Positions 36,228 through 44,985 of a DNA stretch of 64,000 nucleotides are shown here, piece after piece. The stretch's first letter is position 1, and the number at the start of each line of letters is the position of its first letter. The notes beneath the pieces were generated by a model. It ran no database searches and was not told where the DNA came from. It saw nothing but the letters and a program-made list of their open reading frames with translations. Source of the DNA: Poritiphilus sp965212595 (GTDB lineage Bacteria; Bacteroidota; Bacteroidia; Flavobacteriales; Flavobacteriaceae); NCBI GenBank assembly GCA_965212595.1, contig CBDBVE010000005.1, positions 124,001 to 188,000 on the forward strand, given 5' to 3'. Made by a program: the position numbers and the translations under genes.

Positions 36228-36524
36228 TTAGAGGTACTCGTTTAGTATCCCGATCAGTGTATTTGCGTCTTGCTCTCCGCTTTGACGCCACACCATTTCC
36301 CCTTTTTTGTAGATCATTAAAGTAGGCAATCCTTTTACCCTAAGTGCCTGGGATAGTTCTTTGTTCTTATCGACGTCTATTTTAATCACCTTCCCTTTAT
36401 CTCCCAAAGCAGCCGCGACATCTCTTAAGACCGGGTGCATAGCAGTAGATTGTTCGTTCCACTCAGCATAGAAGTCCAATAACACGGGGACATTCAAATC
36501 TATAAGTTCACCGAATTTAGACAT
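36228..36524 (-). CDS. Thioredoxin-fold protein lacking both active-site cysteines
   Basis: A 98-residue single-domain thioredoxin fold. The usual WCxxC active site reads WNEQST at residues 22-27, so both cysteines (expected at 23 and 26) are gone, and the protein contains no Cys at all. The rest of the fold is intact: VPVLLDFYAEW, the strand VIKIDVDKN and the cis-proline loop GLPTLMIYKKG with Pro67. A disulfide reductase role is therefore excluded from sequence. A chaperone-like or partner-binding role is more likely. The gene converges on the DUF2723 gene with a 44-bp gap. Confidence 0.85.
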   Translation of the reverse strand: MSKFGELIDLNVPVLLDFYAEWNEQSTAMHPVLRDVAAALGDKGKVIKIDVDKNKELSQALRVKGLPTLMIYKKGEMVWRQSGEQDANTLIGILNEYL

Positions 36525-36707
36525 ATGTAAATCATTGGGTTACCCGTCAAAAGTAAGAAAAATTGTTAAAAAAAGGCTGATGGCATCAATTTTGTAAAGG
36601 CAAACAAAGTTAATCTTACGTTAAAGAATTCTTTTTCTAGCCATGCTCATGATTTCGGCAGATCTCAATATTTTAGTGTCAACGGGCAGCTTTAAAACAA
36701 TAGCCTC

Positions 36708-36722
36708 AGCTTAGATTAAGCT
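36708..36722. promoter_or_regulatory. Inverted repeat upstream of the 7TM-AraC gene
   Basis: AGCTTA-GAT-TAAGCT, a perfect 6-bp inverted repeat 80 bp before the start codon, in the 277-bp intergenic region shared with the thioredoxin-fold gene. A possible operator. Nothing else was recognised in this gap. Confidence 0.3.
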
Positions 36723-36801
36723 TCAATTCGTACCAGTGTTTGTATAATACCAAACTTGCCCTTATATTTTGGAAAGTGTTTTGGGTTTTCGAATCGCGTA
36801 A

Positions 36802-37899
36802 ATGGATCTGAGCTTTATATTTCATATTCTCATTGTTTTTGGTGCTCTTCAGGCCTTGTTCCTTGCTATGGTTTTGGCGAGCAAGCAGAGAAACCTATCT
36901 TCAGTTTTATTTGCTGTTTTCCTGGCAATAGAAGGATTTACGCTGATAGAACGCCTGCTTGCCGAAACAAATCTAATGAGCCAATTTCCACACTTGTTAG
37001 GAATAAGTCATCCCATCAATTTTCTTAAACCTCCAATTCTTTTCCTCCTGGCTCTTTCATTAGTTCATCCCGGTTTTAGACTAAAAAGGCTACATATTCT
37101 TCATACAATTCCCTTCTTTTTAATGTTAATGCTCAATGTCCCATTCTATATCTTGTCTGGGCCGGAAAAAGTTGAATACGTCTCTTTTTTCATTAACTAT
37201 ATACCATCATATGACAGTTTCAACTTTTGGTTTTTTCTCTCCTTTTTTGCCTACATAGGTTGCTATTTGTTATTAAGTATTAGGACCCTGGCAGGGTACC
37301 GGACACACATAAAGAACAACAAGCTGGTGAATTGGTACACGCAGGTTTTACTGCTGTATTCCGGGCTCTTGGGGATCCTGTTTTTCCACTTTGCCTTAAG
37401 GCCTTCCGGGATGGTAGAATTTCCATTTGTAAATGAGGCCAGCATGTTAATAATGACATTTTTGATCCAATCAATCGCCTATAACTTTCTTTCGAAGTCC
37501 AGGCTTTTGAATCAATCAAACGGCCGATTCATAAATGATGTACTTCAACTGTCAAAAGACGGCGAAACCATTAAGAATAAACTGGAAATTGAAAAAGTAT
37601 ACTTAGAAGATAGCCTGAATCTTGAAGAATTTGCCGCTTCCTTAGGGTGGTCAAAAAAATACGTGTCTGACGTCATTAACCAGAATTTTGGAGCATCCTT
37701 CAAACAGATTATCAACAAATACAGAGTGGAAGAAGTCAAGGCCCTTATGAAAGCGCAAAAAGGGGCTGACATTCTGCTTATCGAATTAGGACAACGCTCT
37801 GGATTTAACAACAAAGTAAGCTTTTACCGAACCTTTAAAAAGTACACTGGAAAGTCTCCCAGTGACTACTATCAGAGCCTGTCAAATAAAATTTCTTAA
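36802..37899 (+). CDS. AraC family regulator with seven-helix membrane sensor
   Basis: A 365-residue membrane-bound transcription factor. The first about 225 residues make seven hydrophobic helices (from LSFIFHILIVFGALQALFLA to SMLIMTFLIQSIAYNFL). A linker (residues 230-260) leads to a C-terminal AraC DNA-binding domain with two helix-turn-helix units (LNLEEFAASLGWSKKYVSDV and LLIELGQRSGFNNKVSFYRT) ending FKKYTGKSPSDYYQSL. This architecture is common in Bacteroidota; ligand and targets are unknown. The gene stands before the SRPBCC and TfoX-like genes on the same strand. Confidence 0.9.
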   Translation: MDLSFIFHILIVFGALQALFLAMVLASKQRNLSSVLFAVFLAIEGFTLIERLLAETNLMSQFPHLLGISHPINFLKPPILFLLALSLVHPGFRLKRLHILHTIPFFLMLMLNVPFYILSGPEKVEYVSFFINYIPSYDSFNFWFFLSFFAYIGCYLLLSIRTLAGYRTHIKNNKLVNWYTQVLLLYSGLLGILFFHFALRPSGMVEFPFVNEASMLIMTFLIQSIAYNFLSKSRLLNQSNGRFINDVLQLSKDGETIKNKLEIEKVYLEDSLNLEEFAASLGWSKKYVSDVINQNFGASFKQIINKYRVEEVKALMKAQKGADILLIELGQRSGFNNKVSFYRTFKKYTGKSPSDYYQSLSNKIS

Positions 37900-37979
37900 A
37901 AAATTAGGGTACAAAATCGTTTGGTAACCTCCCTCTTGGATTGATTTTATACATTCACGGATATCAAACAAGCAACCCT

Positions 37980-38423
37980 ATGAAATTTGAAGGATTTATA
38001 GACATTGATCAAACCATAGAAGTGGTTACCTCTCTTTTCGCTGACCCAAAATACATTGGAGAATATCAGGAAGGATTCATTAAAAAGGTGTTGGAAAGTG
38101 GAGAACCTGGAGAACCCGGCACCATCTCTAAATTGTATTATGGTAGTGGGAAACACGAAATGGTACTTACCGAAACTGTTATTTCCAACAAACTCCCAGA
38201 TTCTTTCGAAGCTTTTTATCATCACAAGCACATGGACAATACGATGAAATGTGAGTTCAAAGCTTTGGGGGAAAGAAAAACACGCTACTTGGTAAAGGTA
38301 GCATATACCCGCATTAACTGGGTTATGCCCAAACTTATGGCCCTACTCTTTCCAGGGATGTATAGAAAGCCTGCCAGAAAATGGATGGCAAACTTTAAAC
38401 AGTTCGTAGAATCACAAAACTGA
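37980..38423 (+). CDS. SRPBCC-fold protein
   Basis: A 147-residue protein with the START/SRPBCC ligand-pocket pattern: an initial beta strand (KFEGFIDIDQTIEVVTSLFA), a beta-rich middle (HEMVLTETVISNKLPDSFEA) and a long C-terminal helix (GMYRKPARKWMANFKQFVE). The start at 37980 is preferred over an upstream in-frame ATT/ATG extension at 37941 because it begins the fold. It probably binds a small hydrophobic molecule. It is followed 6 bp later by the next gene. Confidence 0.75.
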   Translation: MKFEGFIDIDQTIEVVTSLFADPKYIGEYQEGFIKKVLESGEPGEPGTISKLYYGSGKHEMVLTETVISNKLPDSFEAFYHHKHMDNTMKCEFKALGERKTRYLVKVAYTRINWVMPKLMALLFPGMYRKPARKWMANFKQFVESQN

Positions 38424-38429
38424 GAAACC

Positions 38430-38753
38430 ATGTGGGAAGAAAAGTTAGCGTTTTATGACAGACTGGTCGCGGATAATAGCAATTTCGAAAGAAAGGGGAA
38501 AACCATGCCATATACCTCTGCAAACGGGCATATGTTCTCTATGTTGAACAAGGATGGGGAAATAGGTATACGCTTGTCGAAAGAATCAGGTGAAAGATTT
38601 ATGGAGGTGTACCAATCTACCAGATTTAAATCACATGGATCTTTTATGAGGGGATACGTGGTGGTTCCTGAGAAATTATACACTGAGATGAATCTGCTTT
38701 CAGCCCTGCTACAGGAAGCTTATGAGTATGTAATGTCTTTAGAGCCTAAATGA
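38430..38753 (+). CDS. TfoX N-terminal-like protein
   Basis: A 107-residue protein. NGHMFSMLNKDGEIGIRLSK and GSFMRGYVVVPEKLYTE resemble the N-terminal domain of TfoX/Sxy, a beta-rich fold of uncertain role. The C-terminal TfoX half is absent, so competence regulation should not be inferred. It lies 6 bp after the SRPBCC gene, and such pairs occur in other Bacteroidota. Confidence 0.6.
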   Translation: MWEEKLAFYDRLVADNSNFERKGKTMPYTSANGHMFSMLNKDGEIGIRLSKESGERFMEVYQSTRFKSHGSFMRGYVVVPEKLYTEMNLLSALLQEAYEYVMSLEPK

Positions 38754-38760
38754 ATCAAAT

Positions 38761-39990
38761 TTAGGCCAGGGATTTCTTTTTAAGTGTGATCACCGTGATT
38801 TCTGGCCAAATACCTACCCTACCTGGATACCCAATAAAACCAAAGCCTCTGTTTACATTGATGTACTGTCCCATTTCTTCATAGATTCCTGCCCAGTATT
38901 TGTAACGCCATTTCACCGGGCTCCATTTGATGATTCCAGGAATTTCAATCCCGAACTGCATCCCATGGGTATGGCCACTTAGAGTCAGGTGGTAATGATA
39001 ATCGTCTTGTATCACCTGTTCTTCCCAGTGAGAGGGATCATGGCTAAGTAGTATTTTAAAATCTTCGGGTGAAACAGCGCTACTTGCGCCCTTTAAGTCG
39101 CCCGCTTTTTTAAAACCACCTTTTCCCCAATTCTCTACTCCTATCAGGGCAAGTTTGTCCGAACCCTTGGTGAGATACCTACTTTCGTTAAGAAGCAGAT
39201 CAAAACCCATCTCTTTCTGAATGCTTTTCAGGTCTTCCAAGTTTTGTTTCTTGGCTTCAGCACTGTCCCAGGGAATGTAATCCCCATAATCGTGGTTGCC
39301 AAGGATGGAAAATTTCCCGTCTCTGGCTTTTAGCGTAGAAAAGAGCTCGGCCCAGGGCTTCATCTCATCAGATTTGTTGTTTACCATATCGCCAGTGAAG
39401 AACAAAACATCACTTTCCTGTTTGTTAATAAGATCAACGGCATAGGTTATTTTATCCCGGTTGTCAAAACTTCCGCTGTGGATATCGGAAATCTGTGTAA
39501 TCTGATACCCGTCAAAAGCGTCAGGGAGGTCTTCAAATTCCAGTGTGTATCGAAGGACTTTGAAATTGTATTTCCCCTTATACATGCCGTAGAGGAGAGC
39601 GCTAAAGGGCACCGCTGCAATTCCCAGGGCCACCAAACTCAAAAAACGACGCCGGGTTGGCAGACTAAATTCTTTTGAGGTGCCAGAGAATTTTTGATAC
39701 ACTGCCGTAAAGAACCTGAAAATATCTTCTGAAAAGAGAAAAAGAATCGTAATAACTTTAAAAGTAATAATGGCCATTAGGAGTCCAAATGCATAACTCT
39801 TAGGTTTACTTAGCACACGGCCCGCTTCGCCTCCCCAGGTAAATTGATAAATGAAATTTCCCAGGACAATCAGAGAAGCAATCGTCATGACATAGTATAT
39901 CCACGGATATCGGGTGGCTGTTTTAAGGGCTTGTAGCGTATAAAAGCCCATTATACAGTAAATGGCAATAAAAATAATCCAACGTAGCAT
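38761..39990 (-). CDS. Membrane-anchored metallophosphoesterase
   Basis: A 409-residue protein with four hydrophobic helices in the first about 150 residues, then a calcineurin-like phosphoesterase domain. All metal-ligand motifs are intact: ISDIHSGSFDNRDK (DxH), FFTGDMVNNKSDE (GD), ILGNHDYGDY (GNHD), LLSHDPSHW and LSGHTHGMQ (GHxH). The arrangement matches the YkuE/YaeI group, in which members act on lipid-linked phosphates. Substrate here is unknown. It converges on the TfoX-like gene with a 7-bp gap. Confidence 0.9.
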   Translation of the reverse strand: MLRWIIFIAIYCIMGFYTLQALKTATRYPWIYYVMTIASLIVLGNFIYQFTWGGEAGRVLSKPKSYAFGLLMAIITFKVITILFLFSEDIFRFFTAVYQKFSGTSKEFSLPTRRRFLSLVALGIAAVPFSALLYGMYKGKYNFKVLRYTLEFEDLPDAFDGYQITQISDIHSGSFDNRDKITYAVDLINKQESDVLFFTGDMVNNKSDEMKPWAELFSTLKARDGKFSILGNHDYGDYIPWDSAEAKKQNLEDLKSIQKEMGFDLLLNESRYLTKGSDKLALIGVENWGKGGFKKAGDLKGASSAVSPEDFKILLSHDPSHWEEQVIQDDYHYHLTLSGHTHGMQFGIEIPGIIKWSPVKWRYKYWAGIYEEMGQYINVNRGFGFIGYPGRVGIWPEITVITLKKKSLA

Positions 39991-40046
39991 AGCTGCTTTT
40001 TACAAATATATTTTATTTAAAGGTGGAGGCCTTCACTCCTTCACCT

Positions 40047-40769
40047 TTATTTAACGATCTCAACCACCTTTTGTATCAATTCCTTGTCGCTAATCGCAAC
40101 CTGATCTTCTTCTAAAAACGAGTGAGAATTCATAGATACTTCAGGTTTGGCCTGCATTGTTTTGTGGAACTTCACCCCAGAAAGATGGATGCTTTTAAAG
40201 CCCTTTTCCTTGAACAAATGAGCGTTTTCTGCTCTTACGCCTCCTCCGGGAAGCACGGCACTGAACTTCAGCTGTTCTTGCATGTTCGCTAACATACTCA
40301 GGCCTTCCACCGCAGAATCTCGTTGTCCGGAACTAAGAATATAATCCGTCCCTATCCCATCTAAAAAACACGCGGCTTTTAAAGGGTTTTTAGTCCAGTC
40401 AATAGCGCGGTGAAACGTAAACTTAAGATTTCCGGTGGCGATCTTGAGTGCTCTTGCTCGATCCTTATCTATAGAAAGATCATTTTTAAGAACCCCTGCC
40501 ACTACTCCATCGCATCCCATGGCAATACACTGTTCAATATCGGCCAGCATTATCTCAAACTCCGACTTAGAATAAGTAAAATCACCGCTCCTTGGCCTAA
40601 TCAAAACATGAATCGGTATTTTTAGCGCTTCTCTTACCCTTTTTATCAAGGCATAGGAAGGCGTAATACCTCCAACACCCAATTCAGAACAGAGTTCAAT
40701 TCTATCCGCTCCCGCCTCCTCGGCATTAATTGCAGATTGCAGGGAATTGGCACAAACTTCTACAGTCAT
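40047..40769 (-). CDS. cutC: Copper homeostasis protein CutC family
   Basis: A 240-residue TIM-barrel protein of the CutC family. The N-terminus MTVEVCANSLQSAINAEEAG and the segments DRIELCSELGVGG and FHRAIDW are the usual landmarks. The start at 40769 gives the standard N-terminus; an in-frame ATG at 40814 would overlap the divergent gene. Despite the name, a copper role is not firmly established for the family, so function remains open. It is divergent from the asparaginase-family gene with 44 bp between the start codons. Confidence 0.9.
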   Translation of the reverse strand: MTVEVCANSLQSAINAEEAGADRIELCSELGVGGITPSYALIKRVREALKIPIHVLIRPRSGDFTYSKSEFEIMLADIEQCIAMGCDGVVAGVLKNDLSIDKDRARALKIATGNLKFTFHRAIDWTKNPLKAACFLDGIGTDYILSSGQRDSAVEGLSMLANMQEQLKFSAVLPGGGVRAENAHLFKEKGFKSIHLSGVKFHKTMQAKPEVSMNSHSFLEEDQVAISDKELIQKVVEIVK

Positions 40770-40813
40770 AATGCGTATATTTAGAGCTCGATAAAAGTAA
40801 ACAACCGCCATCA

Positions 40814-41809
40814 ATGAAACGCAGAAAATTTCTCAAAAATTCAAGTGTAGCAACCGCAGCTTTGATTTCAACCCCCCTCATGGCCTCCTGTGGCGAAGAA
40901 GAAAAGGAAAAGAAGCTCGCAGATGCCTTGGCCAAAGCCCAATATCCGAAAGTAATCGCGACATGGAATGTCCCGAATGCTACGCAAAAAGCATGGGAAG
41001 TTCTTGAAGGAAATGGTTCTGCGCTCGATGCGGTCGAGGGAGGTGTAATGATGGAGGAGGCCGATGTAAACAACCAGTCGGTAGGAAAAGGCGGACGGCC
41101 AGACAGGGATGGCAACGTTACTCTAGATGCCTGCATTATGGATAAGGATAGCAATTGTGGGGCCGTGGTTTATTTGCAGAACATTACGCACGCGGTTTCG
41201 GTAGCGAGGAAAGTTATGGAAGATACCCCACATGTTATGCTGGCCGGAAAAGGAGCGGAGCAATTTGCCTATGAAAAGGGGTTTAAAAAAGAAAATCTCC
41301 TTACGGAAGCCTCTAAAAGTGAATGGTTAGAGTGGAAGAAAACGTCCAAATACCAACCTGTAATCAACATTGAAAATCACGATACCATAGGCATGTTGAC
41401 TCTTGACAATAATGGTGATATGGCAGGAGCCTGTACCACAAGTGGGATGGCTTATAAGGTTGGTGGTCGTGTTGGAGATTCTCCAATTATCGGAGCCGGG
41501 CTTTTTATAGACAATGCAGTTGGCGGAGCTACTGCTACAGGTGTTGGTGAAGAGGTGGTTCGTACTGTTGGAAGCTTCCTCATAGTTGAGTTGATGCGAC
41601 AAGGAAAATCTCCTCAGGAGGCCTGTGAGGAGGGCGTGCGTCGTATAATCGAAAAAAATAAAGATAAACTGGATTTTCAAATTGGATTTATAGCGATGAA
41701 TAAAAATGGGGATACCGGAGCTTATTGTATTCAACCCGGCTTTACCTATAGAATTTATTCTGAAGAAGGTCATACCAATAACCCTTCCTCCAGCTATATT
41801 AACTCTTGA
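40814..41809 (+). CDS. N4-(beta-N-acetylglucosaminyl)-L-asparaginase family protein (Tat signal)
   Basis: A 331-residue Ntn-hydrolase. The N-terminus MKRRKFLKNSSVATAALIST carries a twin-arginine signal and an Ala-Ser-Cys ending compatible with a lipoprotein, so the enzyme acts folded outside the cytoplasm. The autoprocessing site is HDTIGMLTLD, with the catalytic Thr at about residue 191, and GACTTSGMAYKVGGRVGDSP forms the substrate site, as in glycosylasparaginases that cut the GlcNAc-Asn bond. It probably releases sugars from glycopeptides. Confidence 0.92.
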   Translation: MKRRKFLKNSSVATAALISTPLMASCGEEEKEKKLADALAKAQYPKVIATWNVPNATQKAWEVLEGNGSALDAVEGGVMMEEADVNNQSVGKGGRPDRDGNVTLDACIMDKDSNCGAVVYLQNITHAVSVARKVMEDTPHVMLAGKGAEQFAYEKGFKKENLLTEASKSEWLEWKKTSKYQPVINIENHDTIGMLTLDNNGDMAGACTTSGMAYKVGGRVGDSPIIGAGLFIDNAVGGATATGVGEEVVRTVGSFLIVELMRQGKSPQEACEEGVRRIIEKNKDKLDFQIGFIAMNKNGDTGAYCIQPGFTYRIYSEEGHTNNPSSSYINS

Positions 41810-41834
41810 TATTTTTATAAGCGCGGATTCTTCT

Positions 41835-41842
41835 TAGTTTTG
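41835..41842 (+). promoter_or_regulatory. Candidate -7 promoter element of polA
   Basis: TAGTTTTG fits the Bacteroidota -7 consensus TAnnTTTG, 22 bp before the polA start codon. The upstream -33 spacing is not ideal. Confidence 0.35.
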
Positions 41843-41864
41843 AATTACAACTAGAACAGACCAT

Positions 41865-44690
41865 ATGTCAGATCAAAAAAGACTTTTCTTATTAGATGCA
41901 TATGCCCTTATTTTTAGAGGTTATTACGCATTCATCAAAAACCCCAGGATCAACTCAAAAGGGATGGATACTTCCGCCATTTTGGGATTTGTCAACTCGC
42001 TATTGGATGTTATCAAAAGAGAACGCCCGGATCACCTGGCCGTGTGTTTTGACAAGGGAGGTAGCGCAGACAGGACTGAAATGTTTGAAGATTATAAGGC
42101 GAACCGCGATGAAACTCCGGAAGCCATAAAAATAGCAGTGCCGTATATTGAGAAGATCCTGCAGGCCATGCACATTCCTGTTGTGGTTAAAGAAGGTTTT
42201 GAAGCCGATGATATAATTGGTACCCTCTCGAAAAAAGCGGAAAAAGAAGGCTATAAAACGTTCATGGTCACTCCCGATAAGGATTTTGCACAATTGGTTT
42301 CCGAGAACATATTTATGTATCGTCCTGTATTTGGCGGAGGGTATGAAACCTGGGGAATACCAGAAGTAAAGGCAAAGTTTGAAGTAGATGACCCAGAGCA
42401 GGTTATTGATTATTTAGGCATGATGGGCGATGCCGTAGATAATATTCCGGGCCTACCAGGAGTTGGAGATAAAACAGCCAAAAAATTCATTGCGGCCTAC
42501 GGGAGTTTAGAAGGGCTCCTGGAAAATAGTCATGAGTTGAAGGGTAAAATGAAGGAAAAAGTAGAGGCCAATGCAGACTTGGGGATACTTTCGAAAAAGT
42601 TGGCCACAATTATGCTTGATGTCCCTGTAGAATTTAATGAACAGGACTATGAACTCAGCAGCCCGGATGTGGAAAGGGTAAAAGAGATTTTTCAGGAGCT
42701 AGAATTTAGAAGGCTTACCGAAAACTTTCTCAAGACCTTTACCCAAGGCACTGATAGCGAAACAAGTGGAGCTAAGGTTACTGAAAAGCCGGCGACCGTT
42801 TCGGGAGAGCAGTTCGACCTGTTTGCACAACCGGGTACAGGATCATCTTCGACATCCCCAACGGAAAGTGGAGGCTACAGAAACATTTCTGGCACCAGGC
42901 ATTTTTATCAATTCGTTTCCACCCCTTTGGCCAGGAAATTATTGTTAAAAAACCTACTTAAACAAACTCGGGTCTGCTTTGATACCGAAACAACCAGCAT
43001 AAAGTCTCTGGAGGCTGAGCTGGTTGGGATAGCATTTTCATGGGAGCCGTACAAAGGCTACTACGTAGGTTTCCCAGAAGACCAGCAGGAAGCCATGAAA
43101 CTATTGGAAGAGTTTAGGCCATTTTTTGAAAGCGAAAACATTGAGAAGGTTGGTCAAAATTTGAAATACGATATCAAAGTTTTATCAAATTATGACATGC
43201 CCGTTCTCGGAACCCTTTTTGATACCATGATTGCCCATTATCTCATCAACCCCGATATGAGGCATAATATGGATGTGCTTGCCGAAACCTATTTAAACTA
43301 TCAGCCGGTATCTATTGAGACTTTAATTGGTAAAAAAGGAAAGAATCAACTTTCAATGCGTACCGTTGCTACTGAAAAACAAACAGAATATGCCGTCGAA
43401 GATTCAGACATTACGCTACAATTGGCTACCCATTTCGAGAAGGAACTGGATGAAGGGAAGGTAACCAAACTGTTTAGGGAGGTAGAGATGCCTTTAGTTA
43501 CCGTATTGACCGATATGGAGATCGAGGGCATTAACCTTAATGCCGATTACCTGAAAGAGCTTTCCACAGAACTTACAAAGGACATAGACCGCCTTGAAAA
43601 GCGTATTTATGAGCAGGCTGGCGAAACTTTTAATTTGGCCTCTCCTAAACAATTAGGTCCGATCCTATTTGACAAATTAAAACTTGTCGATAAGCCAAAA
43701 AAAACGAAAACCGGACAGTACTCAACGGCTGAAGACGTACTTTCATATTTGGCTAAGGATCATAAAATTGTGGCCGATATTTTAGAATGGCGTCAGTATA
43801 AAAAACTACAGAGCACCTATTTGGATGCCTTACCAGGGGAGATCAACCCAAAGACTAACCGAATACATACAGTCTATAGCCAGGCAGTGGCGGCAACCGG
43901 CCGCCTGAGTTCCAATAACCCGAACCTTCAAAACATTCCCATACGTACAGAAAGGGGTAGGCAGGTAAGAAAAGCCTTTATTCCCAGAGACAAAGATCAC
44001 GTGCTCTTGGCTGCAGATTATTCTCAGATTGAACTTCGGATCATCGCAGCATTGAGCGAGGAAGAGACCATGATCCAGGCTTTTAAAAACGGAGAAGATA
44101 TTCATGCTTCTACGGCAGCCAAGGTGTTTAATGTCCCGATTGACCAGGTGACAAGAGAGCAAAGAGGCAATGCCAAAACCGTCAATTTTGGGATCATATA
44201 CGGGGTTTCCGCCTTTGGCTTAAGCAACCAAACAGATTTAAACAGGACCGAAGCCAAAGAGTTGATAGAAACCTATTATCAAACCTATCCGAAGCTTCGG
44301 AGCTTTATGGGTGAAATGGTTGATTTTGCCAGGGAAAATGGTTATGTGGAAACCATCCTTGGACGAAGGCGCTATTTAAAGGACATTAACAGCAGGAACG
44401 CAGTAGTTAGAGGGGCAGCTGAACGAAATGCCGTAAACGCGCCTATTCAAGGCAGCGCTGCGGACGTTATTAAACTTGCCATGATTAATATTCACAAACG
44501 ATTTAAAAAAGAAAAATTTAAATCCAAAATGTTGCTCCAGGTACACGATGAATTGGTTTTTGACGCCCATAAAGACGAGTTAGAAGTCATTAAACCCATC
44601 ATACAATCTGAAATGGAAAGTGCTTACAAACTGGCCGTGCCGCTAGATGTAGAGTTAGGTATCGGCAATGACTGGCTGGAAGCTCACTAA
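41865..44690 (+). CDS. polA: DNA polymerase I
   Basis: A 941-residue enzyme for Okazaki-fragment processing and repair. The 5' nuclease domain (about 1-300) includes VCFDKGGSADRTEMFEDYKA and GMMGDAVDNIPGLPGVGDKTA. A linker of low complexity (about 300-345) leads to a 3'-5' exonuclease domain whose acidic residues appear intact (CFDTETTS near 371, NLKYD, YAVEDSD), so proofreading is expected. The polymerase domain (about 560-941) has DYSQIELRIIAAL, the O-helix region QRGNAKTVNFGIIYGVSAFG and QVHDELVF. It closes the core region before the accessory cluster. Confidence 0.97.
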   Translation: MSDQKRLFLLDAYALIFRGYYAFIKNPRINSKGMDTSAILGFVNSLLDVIKRERPDHLAVCFDKGGSADRTEMFEDYKANRDETPEAIKIAVPYIEKILQAMHIPVVVKEGFEADDIIGTLSKKAEKEGYKTFMVTPDKDFAQLVSENIFMYRPVFGGGYETWGIPEVKAKFEVDDPEQVIDYLGMMGDAVDNIPGLPGVGDKTAKKFIAAYGSLEGLLENSHELKGKMKEKVEANADLGILSKKLATIMLDVPVEFNEQDYELSSPDVERVKEIFQELEFRRLTENFLKTFTQGTDSETSGAKVTEKPATVSGEQFDLFAQPGTGSSSTSPTESGGYRNISGTRHFYQFVSTPLARKLLLKNLLKQTRVCFDTETTSIKSLEAELVGIAFSWEPYKGYYVGFPEDQQEAMKLLEEFRPFFESENIEKVGQNLKYDIKVLSNYDMPVLGTLFDTMIAHYLINPDMRHNMDVLAETYLNYQPVSIETLIGKKGKNQLSMRTVATEKQTEYAVEDSDITLQLATHFEKELDEGKVTKLFREVEMPLVTVLTDMEIEGINLNADYLKELSTELTKDIDRLEKRIYEQAGETFNLASPKQLGPILFDKLKLVDKPKKTKTGQYSTAEDVLSYLAKDHKIVADILEWRQYKKLQSTYLDALPGEINPKTNRIHTVYSQAVAATGRLSSNNPNLQNIPIRTERGRQVRKAFIPRDKDHVLLAADYSQIELRIIAALSEEETMIQAFKNGEDIHASTAAKVFNVPIDQVTREQRGNAKTVNFGIIYGVSAFGLSNQTDLNRTEAKELIETYYQTYPKLRSFMGEMVDFARENGYVETILGRRRYLKDINSRNAVVRGAAERNAVNAPIQGSAADVIKLAMINIHKRFKKEKFKSKMLLQVHDELVFDAHKDELEVIKPIIQSEMESAYKLAVPLDVELGIGNDWLEAH

Positions 44691-44985
44691 ATAAACCGCA
44701 ACATCAAAAAGGGGCTTTCAACAAATTGTAACCAAAAATTCTTTTCTGTATCTAAATGTAAGGAGCTTCTGTTAATGTATACTTAGTATCCGAAATGCCC
44801 TGGCGAGAATTAGTCACGCGAGGCATTCCAAACCAATTATTGAAGCGTTGAAATGAAAGGCATAAAATTTAGGCTACTTCTAAAGTTTTATCCTTATTTT
44901 TAGAACAAAAGACGCTTAGATGCCTTGGCGTTAATTGCTTCAATAGACAGCTCGTTGGAGTTCCTTCAAGGCTAAAGCTATTGCT
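44691..44985. other. Intergenic boundary between polA and the accessory cluster
   Basis: 295 bp with no gene I can support. A possible imperfect hairpin lies around 44793-44828 (AAATGCCCTGGCG against CGCGAGGCATT). It could be a leader element for the cluster, but no promoter was recognised. Confidence 0.3.

Noticed and set aside
44793..44828. Transcript leader or attenuator before the accessory cluster
   Set aside because: The hairpin is imperfect and not followed by a T-run; kept only as a comment on the intergenic region.
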